From NCBI GenBank assembly GCA_002169695.1, contig NHJO01000004.1, positions 1 to 32,633 of the forward strand: a stretch of 32,633 nt of DNA, in the 5' to 3' direction. The translations under genes and the position numbers were made by a program. Below are positions 26,038 to 32,633 of this stretch, one piece after another; within the stretch, counting starts at the first letter, position 1; each line of letters starts with the position of its first letter. This stretch comes from a bacterium TMED217. GTDB lineage: Bacteria; Fidelibacterota; Marinisomatia; Marinisomatales; UBA1611. Under the pieces are notes generated by a model. That model was not told the origin of the DNA. It made no database searches and saw nothing but the letters and a program-made list of their open reading frames with translations.

Positions 26038-26343
26038 TTACCAACTTGCTTTTGTTACACCAGGAATTTCACCATTCAAAGCCATTTCCCTGAAAGATAA
26101 CCTCGAAAGTTTAAAACGTCTTATTACACCTCTAGGTCGACCTGTAATAAAACACCTATTTCTAATCCTAATAGCGCTAGAAGATTTAGGAAGCATATCC
26201 AAATTAATAACTGCAGCTTCTCTCTCCTCAATGGGTGTATTAGGATTACTAATTATTGATTTTAAATCTGCCCTTTTCTGAGCATATTTCGCTACGCTTC
26301 TCATCAATTTTTTTTCACGAACTATTTTTGATTTTTTAGCCAT
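26038..26343 (-). CDS. rpsN: 30S ribosomal protein S14 (zinc-free long form)
   Basis: 101 residues, the long S14 class. The C-terminal half has '[20 protein letters not shown]' and '[10 protein letters not shown]' and lacks the paired CxxC zinc motifs of the short form. S14 assembles late in the 30S head. It starts with ATG, sharing a base with the rplE stop. Confidence 0.98.
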   Translation of the reverse strand: MAKKSKIVREKKLMRSVAKYAQKRADLKSIISNPNTPIEEREAAVINLDMLPKSSSAIRIRNRCFITGRPRGVIRRFKLSRLSFREMALNGEIPGVTKASW

Positions 26344-26969
26344 TAAACAGCCTCATCTCTTTTTTCTTTTGAAGGTTTTTCTATCAATGGAAAACCCATT
26401 TCTTTTAACAACCAATATGCTTCATCATCACTATTTGCCGAAGTTGTGATTGTAATATTTAAGCCTCTAACAGAGTCAATATTATCATAATTAATTTCTG
26501 CAAAAATAATTTGCTCCTTTACACCAAAATTGTAATTACCTCGACCATCAAAGGATTTAAATGAAAGACCTCTAAAATCTCTACTCCTTGGGAGTGCAAT
26601 ACAAACAAGTCTTTCAAAAAACTCATACATCTTCGCAGATCTAAGGGTTACTTTACATCCGGCAGGGTAACCTTTTCTAATTTTAAAATTTGAAATATCT
26701 GATTTAGATTTAGTGATAATAGGCTTTTGTCCTGATATTGCAATTAATTCTTCTAATGCACTTTCTAGTTTTTTTGAATTAGCTTTTGCATCACCAATAC
26801 CCATATTCAAAGAGATTGATAATAATTTTGGTACTTCCATAGGGTTACCATAAGAAAAACGAGAGACCATATTTGGAACAACTGTATCCAAATATGATTT
26901 TTTCATATTAGAAACATAAGGAACATTATTTTTTGTAGAAGCCTTACTACCTGTTTTCTTCTTACTCAT
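26343..26969 (-). CDS. rplE: 50S ribosomal protein L5 with N-terminal extension
   Basis: 208 residues versus about 180 for the family. The conserved core begins near residue 22 ('[21 protein letters not shown]') and includes '[12 protein letters not shown]', '[19 protein letters not shown]' and '[20 protein letters not shown]'. The first ~20 residues are Lys/Ser/Thr-rich and not part of the usual fold. The long start is preferred because its ATG overlaps the rplX stop (TAATG), matching the tight packing of the operon; an ATG at 26906 would give a 187-residue form. L5 binds 5S rRNA and contacts tRNA in the P site. Confidence 0.95.
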   Translation of the reverse strand: MSKKKTGSKASTKNNVPYVSNMKKSYLDTVVPNMVSRFSYGNPMEVPKLLSISLNMGIGDAKANSKKLESALEELIAISGQKPIITKSKSDISNFKIRKGYPAGCKVTLRSAKMYEFFERLVCIALPRSRDFRGLSFKSFDGRGNYNFGVKEQIIFAEINYDNIDSVRGLNITITTSANSDDEAYWLLKEMGFPLIEKPSKEKRDEAV

Positions 26970-27280
26970 TATTGTATTTCTGTCTCTTCATTTGTTTTTT
27001 TAAATATTCTAACTTTAGATCCATCATCTAATATTTTATAACCAATCCTTGACACCTCTTTATTTTGCACAACCATAACATTTGATATATGCAAAGAAGC
27101 CTCTTTCTCAACAATCCCTCCTTTAGGATTATCTTGTGTTGGCCTCGTAGATTTTTTAATAAGATTTACGCCCTCAACAATAACACGTTCTTTCTTTGGA
27201 GAAATAAATAAAACCTTACCCTCCATCCCACTATGTGCACCACTAATCACTCTAACAATCATTTCTTTTTTTATTAACAT
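26969..27280 (-). CDS. rplX: 50S ribosomal protein L24
   Basis: 103 residues. A KOW motif is present at the N-terminus ('[22 protein letters not shown]'-type, core '[11 protein letters not shown]') followed by '[21 protein letters not shown]'. L24 is an early 50S assembly initiator. It starts with ATG 2 bp after the rplN stop. A second ATG at residue 7 is an alternative start. Confidence 0.97.
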   Translation of the reverse strand: MLIKKEMIVRVISGAHSGMEGKVLFISPKKERVIVEGVNLIKKSTRPTQDNPKGGIVEKEASLHISNVMVVQNKEVSRIGYKILDDGSKVRIFKKTNEETEIQ

Positions 27281-27282
27281 AT

Positions 27283-27651
27283 TTATAAAACTTCCGGTGC
27301 TAAAGATATAATACGCATATAACCTGATTCTCGCAGCTCTCTACCAACTGGCCCAAATATCCTAGTCCCTCTAGGCTCACCCTGGCTATTTAATAGAACT
27401 GCTGCATTTTCATCAAACCGAATAGAACTCCCATCTGATCGACCATATTCTTTCTTTGTCCTAACAACAACTGCTCTATGAACCTCACCCTTATTTACCA
27501 TTCCACCAGGTATCGCTTTTTTCACTGTAATTACAATTTGGTCACCGACACTAGCATATCTACGACCTGAACCACCTAAGACCTTAAAACAAAGTACTTC
27601 TTTTGCTCCAGTATTATCTGCTACTCTTAATCTTGTTTCTTGCTGTATCAA
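27283..27651 (-). CDS. rplN: 50S ribosomal protein L14 (TTG start)
   Basis: 122 residues, exact family length. '[19 protein letters not shown]', '[16 protein letters not shown]' and '[15 protein letters not shown]' are diagnostic. L14 forms an intersubunit bridge. The start reads TTG; the in-frame stop of rpsQ is two codons upstream, with only ATT between, so TTG is the most likely start. GGGA ends 6 nt upstream. Confidence 0.97.
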   Translation of the reverse strand: MIQQETRLRVADNTGAKEVLCFKVLGGSGRRYASVGDQIVITVKKAIPGGMVNKGEVHRAVVVRTKKEYGRSDGSSIRFDENAAVLLNSQGEPRGTRIFGPVGRELRESGYMRIISLAPEVL

Positions 27652-27654
27652 AAT

Positions 27655-27921
27655 CTATCCCAATATTTTTGACTCTTGTAATATTTCACTTACCTGCCAC
27701 TTTTTATTTTTACTTATAGGTTTCGTAGACACAATCTTTACAATATCACCATCTTTTGGGACTACAGAAGATACATGAGAAAGATATTTTTTATATTTTT
27801 TCATTCTTTTTTTATAAACTGGATGAGACACTACTCTAGTTACTAACACACTAACAGTGCTATCCATTTTTGTAGAAACTACCTTACCTACCAAATTTTG
27901 TCGTTTATTTTCTTTAGACAT
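27655..27921 (-). CDS. rpsQ: 30S ribosomal protein S17
   Basis: 88 residues, an OB-fold primary 16S binder. 'LVGKVVSTKMDSTVSVLVTR' and 'HPVYKKRMKKYKKYLSH' followed by 'GDIVKIVSTKPISKNKKW' identify it. ATG start, 2 bp after the rpmC stop. Confidence 0.98.
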   Translation of the reverse strand: MSKENKRQNLVGKVVSTKMDSTVSVLVTRVVSHPVYKKRMKKYKKYLSHVSSVVPKDGDIVKIVSTKPISKNKKWQVSEILQESKILG

Positions 27922-27923
27922 TA

Positions 27924-28136
27924 TTAGCCATCACTTTTCATTTTATTTTTTAAAGCATTTTCATGAATTATCGTTTTTATTCTAGCAATTTTCTTTTTTA
28001 CTTTTTTAATTTGAGATAAATCTTCTAATTGTTGCATACTTTTTTGAAATCTTAAATTTTGTAAAGACTGCTCATTCTCATCAAGCTGAATAATTAGATC
28101 AGAAATAGAAGAATCATTTTTATTCTTATCAGACAT
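27924..28136 (-). CDS. rpmC: 50S ribosomal protein L29
   Basis: 70 residues, two-helix protein near the tunnel exit, where the family contributes to the docking site for trigger factor and SRP. 'LRFQKSMQQLEDLSQIKKVKK' region (core 'LRFQKSMQQLED') and 'KKIARIKTII' match the family. The N-terminal dozen residues are polar and slightly longer than usual. The ATG directly abuts the rplP stop. Confidence 0.95.
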   Translation of the reverse strand: MSDKNKNDSSISDLIIQLDENEQSLQNLRFQKSMQQLEDLSQIKKVKKKIARIKTIIHENALKNKMKSDG

Positions 28137-28550
28137 CTACATCGATCTCCTTTCTACTATTTTTGTTTTAATAGGAAGCTTATGACCTGCATTTCTAAAA
28201 GCTTCTTCAGCCATTTCCCTATCAACACCATCTATCTCAAATAAAATCCTACCTGGTTTTATGTTTGCAACCCAATATTCCAGACTACCTTTACCTTTAC
28301 CCATTCTAGTTTCTGCCGGCTTTGCCGTGATTGGCTTGTCAGGAAAAATCCTTATCCACATCTTACCTACTTTCCTAACCACCCGTGATATCACAATCCT
28401 TGAAGCCTCAATCTGCCTAGCTGTAATCCAACCTGGCTCAACCGCTTTGAGACCATAGCTCCCAAATGCAACATGACTCCCACGAGTTGCCATACCACGT
28501 CTATGTCCTCTATGATGTCTTCTATATTTTATTTTTTTTGGTTCAAGCAT
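28137..28550 (-). CDS. rplP: 50S ribosomal protein L16
   Basis: 137 residues from the ATG at 28550, which gives the standard N-terminus '[15 protein letters not shown]'; an ATG 9 bp upstream would add three residues. '[20 protein letters not shown]', '[14 protein letters not shown]' and '[14 protein letters not shown]' are diagnostic. L16 helps organise the A-site tRNA elbow region and the peptidyl-transferase centre. It lies 18 bp after rpsC. Confidence 0.98.
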   Translation of the reverse strand: MLEPKKIKYRRHHRGHRRGMATRGSHVAFGSYGLKAVEPGWITARQIEASRIVISRVVRKVGKMWIRIFPDKPITAKPAETRMGKGKGSLEYWVANIKPGRILFEIDGVDREMAEEAFRNAGHKLPIKTKIVERRSM

Positions 28551-28568
28551 AATTATCAATTAAAAATA

Positions 28569-29189
28569 TTAAGATTTACAAATCCAAACTTTTACACCAA
28601 TGATACCGTAAGCAGTATGAGCTTCACTAAGAGCATAATCTATATCAGCTCTTAATGTATGCAATGGCACACTACCATCAGAATATTTTTCACTTCTAGC
28701 GATCTCAACCCCGCCTAATCTACCGGCAATATTTATTCTAATTCCATTTGCGCCCATTCTCATGGTTGCCTGCATAGCTTTATTTATAACTCGCCTATAT
28801 GAAATTTTCTTTTTTAATTGCTGACATATATTCTGACCAACTAAAGATGCATTTAATTCAGGTCTTTTTACCTCAGATATATTTATCTGAGCATCTTTTT
28901 TATTTGTTAACTGTCTTAATTCTTTTTTTAATTTATTTACCTCTTCACCTCCCCGACCGATAACTATACCTGGCCGGGCAGTATTAATAGAGACTGATAC
29001 TTTCTTAGAAGTTCTACTTATTTCAACATTTGATATTCCTGCATTTGGAAGCCTATAAGAAATATATTTTCTAATATTTACATCTTCTTCTAAAGAATCT
29101 GAAAAATTATTTTTATCAGCGTACCATACTGAATTCCATCTTTTATTTACACTTAACCTAAAACCTATTGGATGTGTTTTTTGTCCCAA
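28569..29189 (-). CDS. rpsC: 30S ribosomal protein S3 (TTG start)
   Basis: 206 residues, a little shorter than the E. coli protein at the C-terminus. 'GQKTHPIGFRLSVNKRWNS' opens the protein, the KH domain has 'RPGIVIGRGGEEVNKLKKEL', and 'GRLGGVEIARSEKYSDGSVP' closes the conserved part. S3 lines the mRNA entry channel. The start is TTG; the in-frame TAA of rplV is two codons upstream, so no ATG or GTG exists. AAGGGA ends 6 nt before the start. Confidence 0.97.
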   Translation of the reverse strand: MGQKTHPIGFRLSVNKRWNSVWYADKNNFSDSLEEDVNIRKYISYRLPNAGISNVEISRTSKKVSVSINTARPGIVIGRGGEEVNKLKKELRQLTNKKDAQINISEVKRPELNASLVGQNICQQLKKKISYRRVINKAMQATMRMGANGIRINIAGRLGGVEIARSEKYSDGSVPLHTLRADIDYALSEAHTAYGIIGVKVWICKS

Positions 29190-29192
29190 CTT

Positions 29193-29558
29193 TTATCCCT
29201 TTATCCTTTTATCTAATTGTTCAGTTGTTAAAACTATAGTTAAATGACTAGATGGCCTACGCAATCTTGAAGCACGCCCCATAGAAGCAGCACGGAATCT
29301 TTTCATCACAGGCCCCTGATTTACATATGCCTCTTTAATATGAATTAGATCAGGGTCCATATCGCTATGTTCATCATGCTGCATTAGATTTGCAACAGCT
29401 GATTTTAAAGTTTTTTCAATAACCACTGAAGCTTTTTCTGGAGAGAAATGTAGATAGTTTAGTGCACTACCCACTTTAAAACCTCGAACTTCATTTAAAA
29501 CCTTTCTTACTTTTCTAGCCGATTGTCGATTATATCTAGATGTAGCTCTTGATTCCAT
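29193..29558 (-). CDS. rplV: 50S ribosomal protein L22
   Basis: 121 residues from the ATG at 29558. 'YNRQSARKVRKVLNEVRG', 'LNYLHFSPEKASVVIEKTLKS' region and the tunnel-lining loop 'RFRAASMGRASRLRRPSSH' with 'LTIVLTT' are diagnostic; the loop is where macrolide-resistance changes occur in the family. The reading frame stays open into rpsS, but the conserved protein begins here, 4 bp after the rpsS stop. Confidence 0.97.
   Translation of the reverse strand: MESRATSRYNRQSARKVRKVLNEVRGFKVGSALNYLHFSPEKASVVIEKTLKSAVANLMQHDEHSDMDPDLIHIKEAYVNQGPVMKRFRAASMGRASRLRRPSSHLTIVLTTEQLDKRIKG
29196..29201 (-). promoter_or_regulatory. Shine-Dalgarno-like site fixing the rpsC TTG start
   Basis: AAGGGA in the last codons of rplV ends 6 nt before the rpsC TTG. 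Confidence 0.6.
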
Positions 29559-29562
29559 TTGA

Positions 29563-29829
29563 TTACTTTCTATCCCCAGAATGCATTCTAAAAATTCTTG
29601 TTGGAGAAAACTCTCCCAACTTATGACCAACCATATTTTCAGAAACAAAAACAGGTATAAACTTATTACCGTTATGAACGGCGAATGTATGACCAACAAA
29701 ATCAGGTATAATCATTGACCTTCTAGACCATGTCTTAATAACTGTTTTTTTACCACCATCATTAATTTTTTCAACTTTCTTAACAAGTTTATTATCAACA
29801 AATGGTCCCTTTTTTAATGATCTCGCCAT
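29563..29829 (-). CDS. rpsS: 30S ribosomal protein S19
   Basis: 88 residues. '[19 protein letters not shown]', '[20 protein letters not shown]' and '[13 protein letters not shown]' are nearly invariant in S19. It partners with S13 in the 30S head. ATG start, 2 bp after the rplB stop. Confidence 0.98.
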   Translation of the reverse strand: MARSLKKGPFVDNKLVKKVEKINDGGKKTVIKTWSRRSMIIPDFVGHTFAVHNGNKFIPVFVSENMVGHKLGEFSPTRIFRMHSGDRK

Positions 29830-29831
29830 TT

Positions 29832-30656
29832 TTATTTACGCCTTTTAATTATCATTGAATTAGATTTTTTATTCTTCTTTCTCGTCTTATAACCTTTAGT
29901 CGGCTTCCCCCAAGGAGTAACTGGATGACGACCACCCGATGTTTTTCCCTCACCACCCCCATGAGGGTGATCAACTGGATTCATTACTACGCCTCTAACT
30001 TTAGGCCTTTTACCTAACCATCTAGATCTACCAGCTTTACCAGAGATAATTTGTTCAAATGTTCTATTACCTATTTGCCCTATAGTAGCCATGCATTTAC
30101 TAGAAACCATTCTTATTTCCCCAGAAGGAAGCTTTAAAGTTGTAAAACCTCCATCATGAGCCATAATTTGCGCATAACCCCCCGCCGATCGAACCATTTG
30201 TCCTCCTTTCCCAGGAGTTAATTCAATATTGTGAACAGATAAACCAGTAGGTATATTAATTAATTTTAAAGCATTTCCTAGTTTTAAAGGAACCTTGTCA
30301 CCCGAAATGACTAAATCTCCAACTTTTATTTTTAATGGTGATATAATATATCGTTTTTCTCCATCCTCATAATGAACTAAGGATATATAAGCTGAACGAT
30401 TTGGATCATATTCAATTGTAGCAATTTTACCATTTATTCCAAATTTATCTCTTTTATAATCAATTATTCTATAGCGACGCTTATGACCGCCACCTCTACG
30501 TCGGACAGTTATACGACCTGTGTTATTTCGACCACCTTTTTTTCTCAGAGCAACAGTTAGTTTCTTTTCAGGCTTATCAGTAGTTAAATCTGAAAAGTCT
30601 GACCTAGAAGCAAAGCGACTCCCTGGAGTAATCGGCCTTAAGTTTCTAATTCCCAT
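29832..30656 (-). CDS. rplB: 50S ribosomal protein L2
   Basis: 274 residues, full length. '[21 protein letters not shown]', in two adjacent blocks, opens the RNA-binding domain. '[16 protein letters not shown]' and '[20 protein letters not shown]' are diagnostic; the His-rich loop lies near the peptidyl-transferase centre in the family. It is essential for subunit association and peptide-bond formation. ATG start, 1 bp after the rplW stop. Confidence 0.98.
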   Translation of the reverse strand: MGIRNLRPITPGSRFASRSDFSDLTTDKPEKKLTVALRKKGGRNNTGRITVRRRGGGHKRRYRIIDYKRDKFGINGKIATIEYDPNRSAYISLVHYEDGEKRYIISPLKIKVGDLVISGDKVPLKLGNALKLINIPTGLSVHNIELTPGKGGQMVRSAGGYAQIMAHDGGFTTLKLPSGEIRMVSSKCMATIGQIGNRTFEQIISGKAGRSRWLGKRPKVRGVVMNPVDHPHGGGEGKTSGGRHPVTPWGKPTKGYKTRKKNKKSNSMIIKRRK

Positions 30657-30657
30657 T

Positions 30658-30975
30658 TTAACTATCTACACCTTCACCAACAAAATCAATTGAATAACCA
30701 TCCGCTAAGGTAATGATTGTTTTTTTATAACTTGATCTTTTACCTTGAGTCCTAATCGTTTTTCCATTACTTTTAGTTGTCATCTGTTTTAACTTCCCAT
30801 CTATATTCATAGTCGCAACCTTAGAAACTACAACTTCAAATTTTTCTTCAACGGCCCGCTTAATTTGAACCTTATTAGCACTTTTTTCGACAATGAAAGC
30901 ATACTTATTCTCTCGCTCTTGCAGAATCGCCATTTTTTCAGTTAACACAGGTTCAATTATTAATCTGTAATCCAT
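30658..30975 (-). CDS. rplW: 50S ribosomal protein L23
   Basis: 105 residues. '[20 protein letters not shown]', '[20 protein letters not shown]' and '[15 protein letters not shown]' match L23. It sits at the tunnel exit and is the main docking site for trigger factor and SRP in the family. ATG start, 3 bp after the rplD stop. Confidence 0.97.
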   Translation of the reverse strand: MDYRLIIEPVLTEKMAILQERENKYAFIVEKSANKVQIKRAVEEKFEVVVSKVATMNIDGKLKQMTTKSNGKTIRTQGKRSSYKKTIITLADGYSIDFVGEGVDS

Positions 30976-30978
30976 TTT

Positions 30979-31602
30979 CTAAGCTAAAACCTTAATTAAA
31001 TCTTTTAATCCAGACAAATCTATAATTATTATATCTGAATCTAACATATCATAGGTACTAATATTTTTAACATCTTCAATGAACACATTTCTTACATTTC
31101 TAGATGACAAAATAAGATTCTCATCAAAGCTGGATACCAAAATAGTAATTTTTTTATTTTCAAATTTTAACTTCTTTAAAATCGATACAAAATCTGATGT
31201 TCTATTTGTATCAATGATAAAATTATCAAAAACCATGAATTCACTTTTTGCTATCTTATCTGAGATTACTGACCTCCGAGCTAGTTTCTTCATTTTTTTT
31301 GGTAACTTATGTTTGTATTTATGGGGCTCTGGACCAAAAACGACGCCACCACCTTTCCACAAAGGAGACCTAATAGTACCAGCCCTAGCGACTCCACGAC
31401 CTTTTTGCTTCCAAGGCTTTTTACCACCCCCTCTAACCGCTGACCTATTCTTGGATGAATGAGTACCTTGTCTCAAATTTGTCATTTCAGCTAAAACTGC
31501 TTGCCTAATTAAAGATGTGTTTAACTCTACTTTAAAAATTTTATCATCTGCATTCATTTTGTCTACGATATCACCCTTAATACTATATATATCAATTTTC
31601 AT
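30979..31602 (-). CDS. rplD: 50S ribosomal protein L4
   Basis: 207 residues. The tunnel-constriction loop is present: 'RQGTHSSKNRSAVRGGGKKP' then 'KQKGRGVARAGTIRSPLWKGGG' with 'FGPEPHKYKHKLPKKMKKLA'. In E. coli L4 represses its own S10 operon; the leader needed to judge that lies outside the window. ATG start with AGGT 7 nt upstream, 5 bp after rplC. Confidence 0.98.
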   Translation of the reverse strand: MKIDIYSIKGDIVDKMNADDKIFKVELNTSLIRQAVLAEMTNLRQGTHSSKNRSAVRGGGKKPWKQKGRGVARAGTIRSPLWKGGGVVFGPEPHKYKHKLPKKMKKLARRSVISDKIAKSEFMVFDNFIIDTNRTSDFVSILKKLKFENKKITILVSSFDENLILSSRNVRNVFIEDVKNISTYDMLDSDIIIIDLSGLKDLIKVLA

Positions 31603-31607
31603 ACGAA

Positions 31608-32225
31608 TTACCTAGCAATAAGAACAATCCCATTCGGAGCACCAGGAACGCTTCCCTTGACCAAAATCTGATTATTTTCTTCGTTAATCATCACAACTTC
31701 AAGTGATTTTACACTAACCTTCCTATTTCCAAATCTCCCAGGCATTTTTTTACCAGGGAACACCCTAGAAGGATCCGAGGCATTTCCAATAGAACCTACA
31801 TGCCTATAAGTATCACCCTGACCATGAGTTTTTCTTTGTGTACTAAAAGAATATTTTTTTACAGTTCCCGCAAATCCACGACCTTTTGAATGTCCACTTA
31901 CAGTAACATAATCACCCTCCTTAAAAAGCGAAACATTAAAGACTTGTCCTGGCTTATATTCAAAATTTGGCACTTTCTTGAATTCTGCTAAAATACGCAT
32001 CGGTTTTATAGATGATTTATTGAAATGACCCATTAAAGGCTTATTTAAATGTTTTTCCTTAGACTCTTTATAACCAATTTGAACTGATTCATAGCCGTCA
32101 TTTTCAATTGATTTAACCTGTGTAACCAAGCAAGGACCAGCTTCAAGGACAGTAACAGGAACAGCTTGACCACTTGAATTAAATATTCTAGTCATACCAA
32201 TTTTTTTTCCTATTAAACCTCGCAT
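31608..32225 (-). CDS. rplC: 50S ribosomal protein L3
   Basis: 205 residues. 'MRGLIGKKIGMTRIFN' and 'VPVTVLEAGPCLVTQVK' open the protein. 'GHSKGRGFAGTVKKYSF', 'HGQGDTYRHVGSIG' and 'FPGKKMPGRFGNRKV' are conserved; the Gln of 'HGQG' is the methylation site in the family. L3 is an early assembly protein reaching toward the peptidyl-transferase centre. ATG start, 6 bp after rpsJ. Confidence 0.98.
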   Translation of the reverse strand: MRGLIGKKIGMTRIFNSSGQAVPVTVLEAGPCLVTQVKSIENDGYESVQIGYKESKEKHLNKPLMGHFNKSSIKPMRILAEFKKVPNFEYKPGQVFNVSLFKEGDYVTVSGHSKGRGFAGTVKKYSFSTQRKTHGQGDTYRHVGSIGNASDPSRVFPGKKMPGRFGNRKVSVKSLEVVMINEENNQILVKGSVPGAPNGIVLIAR

Positions 32226-32231
32226 TATTGA

Positions 32232-32540
32232 CTATACCTTAATTTCTATATCAACACCAGCTGGAAGATCTAATTTCATAAGAGACTCGACCGTTTTAGG
32301 AGTAGAATTAATAATGTCAATCATTCTTTTATGAATTTTAGTTTGAAATTGCTCTCTAGATTTTTTATCGACATGAGGAGATCTTAGAACAGTATAAATA
32401 GACCGCTTTGTAGGCAACGGGATAGGGCCGGAAATTATAGCACCTGTCGACTTTGCCGTCTTAACAATTTTGTCTGTTGATTTATCTAGCAATATATGAT
32501 CATATGCCCTGAGACTAATTCTTATTGACTGATTAGCCAT
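32232..32540 (-). CDS. rpsJ: 30S ribosomal protein S10
   Basis: 102 residues. '[20 protein letters not shown]', '[21 protein letters not shown]' region (core '[13 protein letters not shown]') and '[21 protein letters not shown]' region are diagnostic, ending '[11 protein letters not shown]'. S10 works in the 30S head and doubles as NusE in transcription antitermination. ATG start, 3 bp after the tuf stop. Confidence 0.98.
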   Translation of the reverse strand: MANQSIRISLRAYDHILLDKSTDKIVKTAKSTGAIISGPIPLPTKRSIYTVLRSPHVDKKSREQFQTKIHKRMIDIINSTPKTVESLMKLDLPAGVDIEIKV

Positions 32541-32543
32541 TTT

Positions 32544-32633
32544 TTACTCGACGATCTCAGTCACGACACCAGCACCAACAGTATGTCCACCCTCACGGAT
32601 TGCAAAACGCAATTCTTTATCCATAGCTATTGA
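32544..32633 (-). CDS. tuf: Elongation factor Tu, C-terminal end (rest outside window)
   Basis: The last 29 codons and TAA stop of a gene running in from the right edge. The translation includes 'RFAIREGGHTVGAGVVTEIVE', read here as 'RFAIREGGHTVGAG' plus 'VVTEIVE', the near-universal EF-Tu C-terminus. EF-Tu delivers aminoacyl-tRNA to the ribosome. It sits 3 bp ahead of rpsJ, the common fus-tuf-rpsJ arrangement. Confidence 0.96.
   Translation of the reverse strand, partial: SIAMDKELRFAIREGGHTVGAGVVTEIVE

Noticed and set aside
29559-29699. 47-residue hydrophobic N-terminal extension of rplV
   Set aside because: The frame is open but lies entirely within rpsS, and L22 homologues begin near 'MESRATSRYNRQS'. 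It is an overlap artefact.
1-32633. CRISPR arrays, insertion sequences, tRNA or rRNA genes
   Set aside because: No spaced direct repeats, transposase-like frames or structural RNA signatures were seen on either strand.

Overview
This window looks like part of the chromosome of an AT-rich (by eye about one third G+C), Gram-negative-type marine bacterium. My best guess is the Marinimicrobia/SAR406 or broader FCB (Fibrobacteres-Chlorobi-Bacteroidetes) group. The reasons are the large secreted FN3, carboxypeptidase-regulatory-like and caspase-like proteins, the order secY-map-infA-rpmJ-rpsM with no adk, and an FCB-like rpoA. The placement is inference; no database search was run.

Layout. (1) Positions 1-1788, plus strand: the 3' part of a large surface-type protein with FN3-like repeats and a beta-propeller, meeting a ROK sugar kinase (minus) tail to tail. 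(2) Positions 2836-11263, minus strand: three genes for exported proteins, transcribed in the order 1612-aa FN3 giant, about 984-aa FN3 protein, 171-aa PKD-domain protein. Both large proteins end in a caspase-like (C14) domain in which the catalytic His and the catalytic Cys are both replaced, by different residues in each, so they read as paired pseudo-caspases. A palindromic terminator-like site follows the PKD gene. (3) Positions 11433-13530: a DUF3228 protein (minus) diverges from a membrane protein (plus) that joins a phytol/dolichol-kinase-like half to a DUF92 (VTE6-like) half. A bidirectional terminator lies at 13534-13559. (4) Positions 13589-18308, minus strand: a small DUF350 membrane protein, a small secreted protein, hutI, hutU, and a GHL10-family secreted glycosidase-like protein. 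(5) Positions 18345-32633, minus strand: the complete S10-spc-alpha superoperon from the tail of tuf to rplQ, including rpmD (L30) and rpmJ (L36).

How the genes work together. The superoperon makes ribosomal proteins, SecY, methionine aminopeptidase, IF-1 and the RNA polymerase alpha subunit from a very compact array with gaps of 0-27 bp and several overlaps. No convincing terminator is visible after rplQ. The same-strand run continues through the GHL10 gene, hutU and hutI (gaps of 36 and 13 bp, then a 4-bp overlap) down to the terminator at 13534, so read-through of the histidine-degradation genes is possible. Several ribosomal genes start with TTG, and each forced TTG start is preceded by a purine-rich Shine-Dalgarno-like motif ending 6 nt upstream.

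The best candidate for an undescribed system is the pseudo-caspase/FN3/PKD operon at 2836-11263. Its function is unknown.
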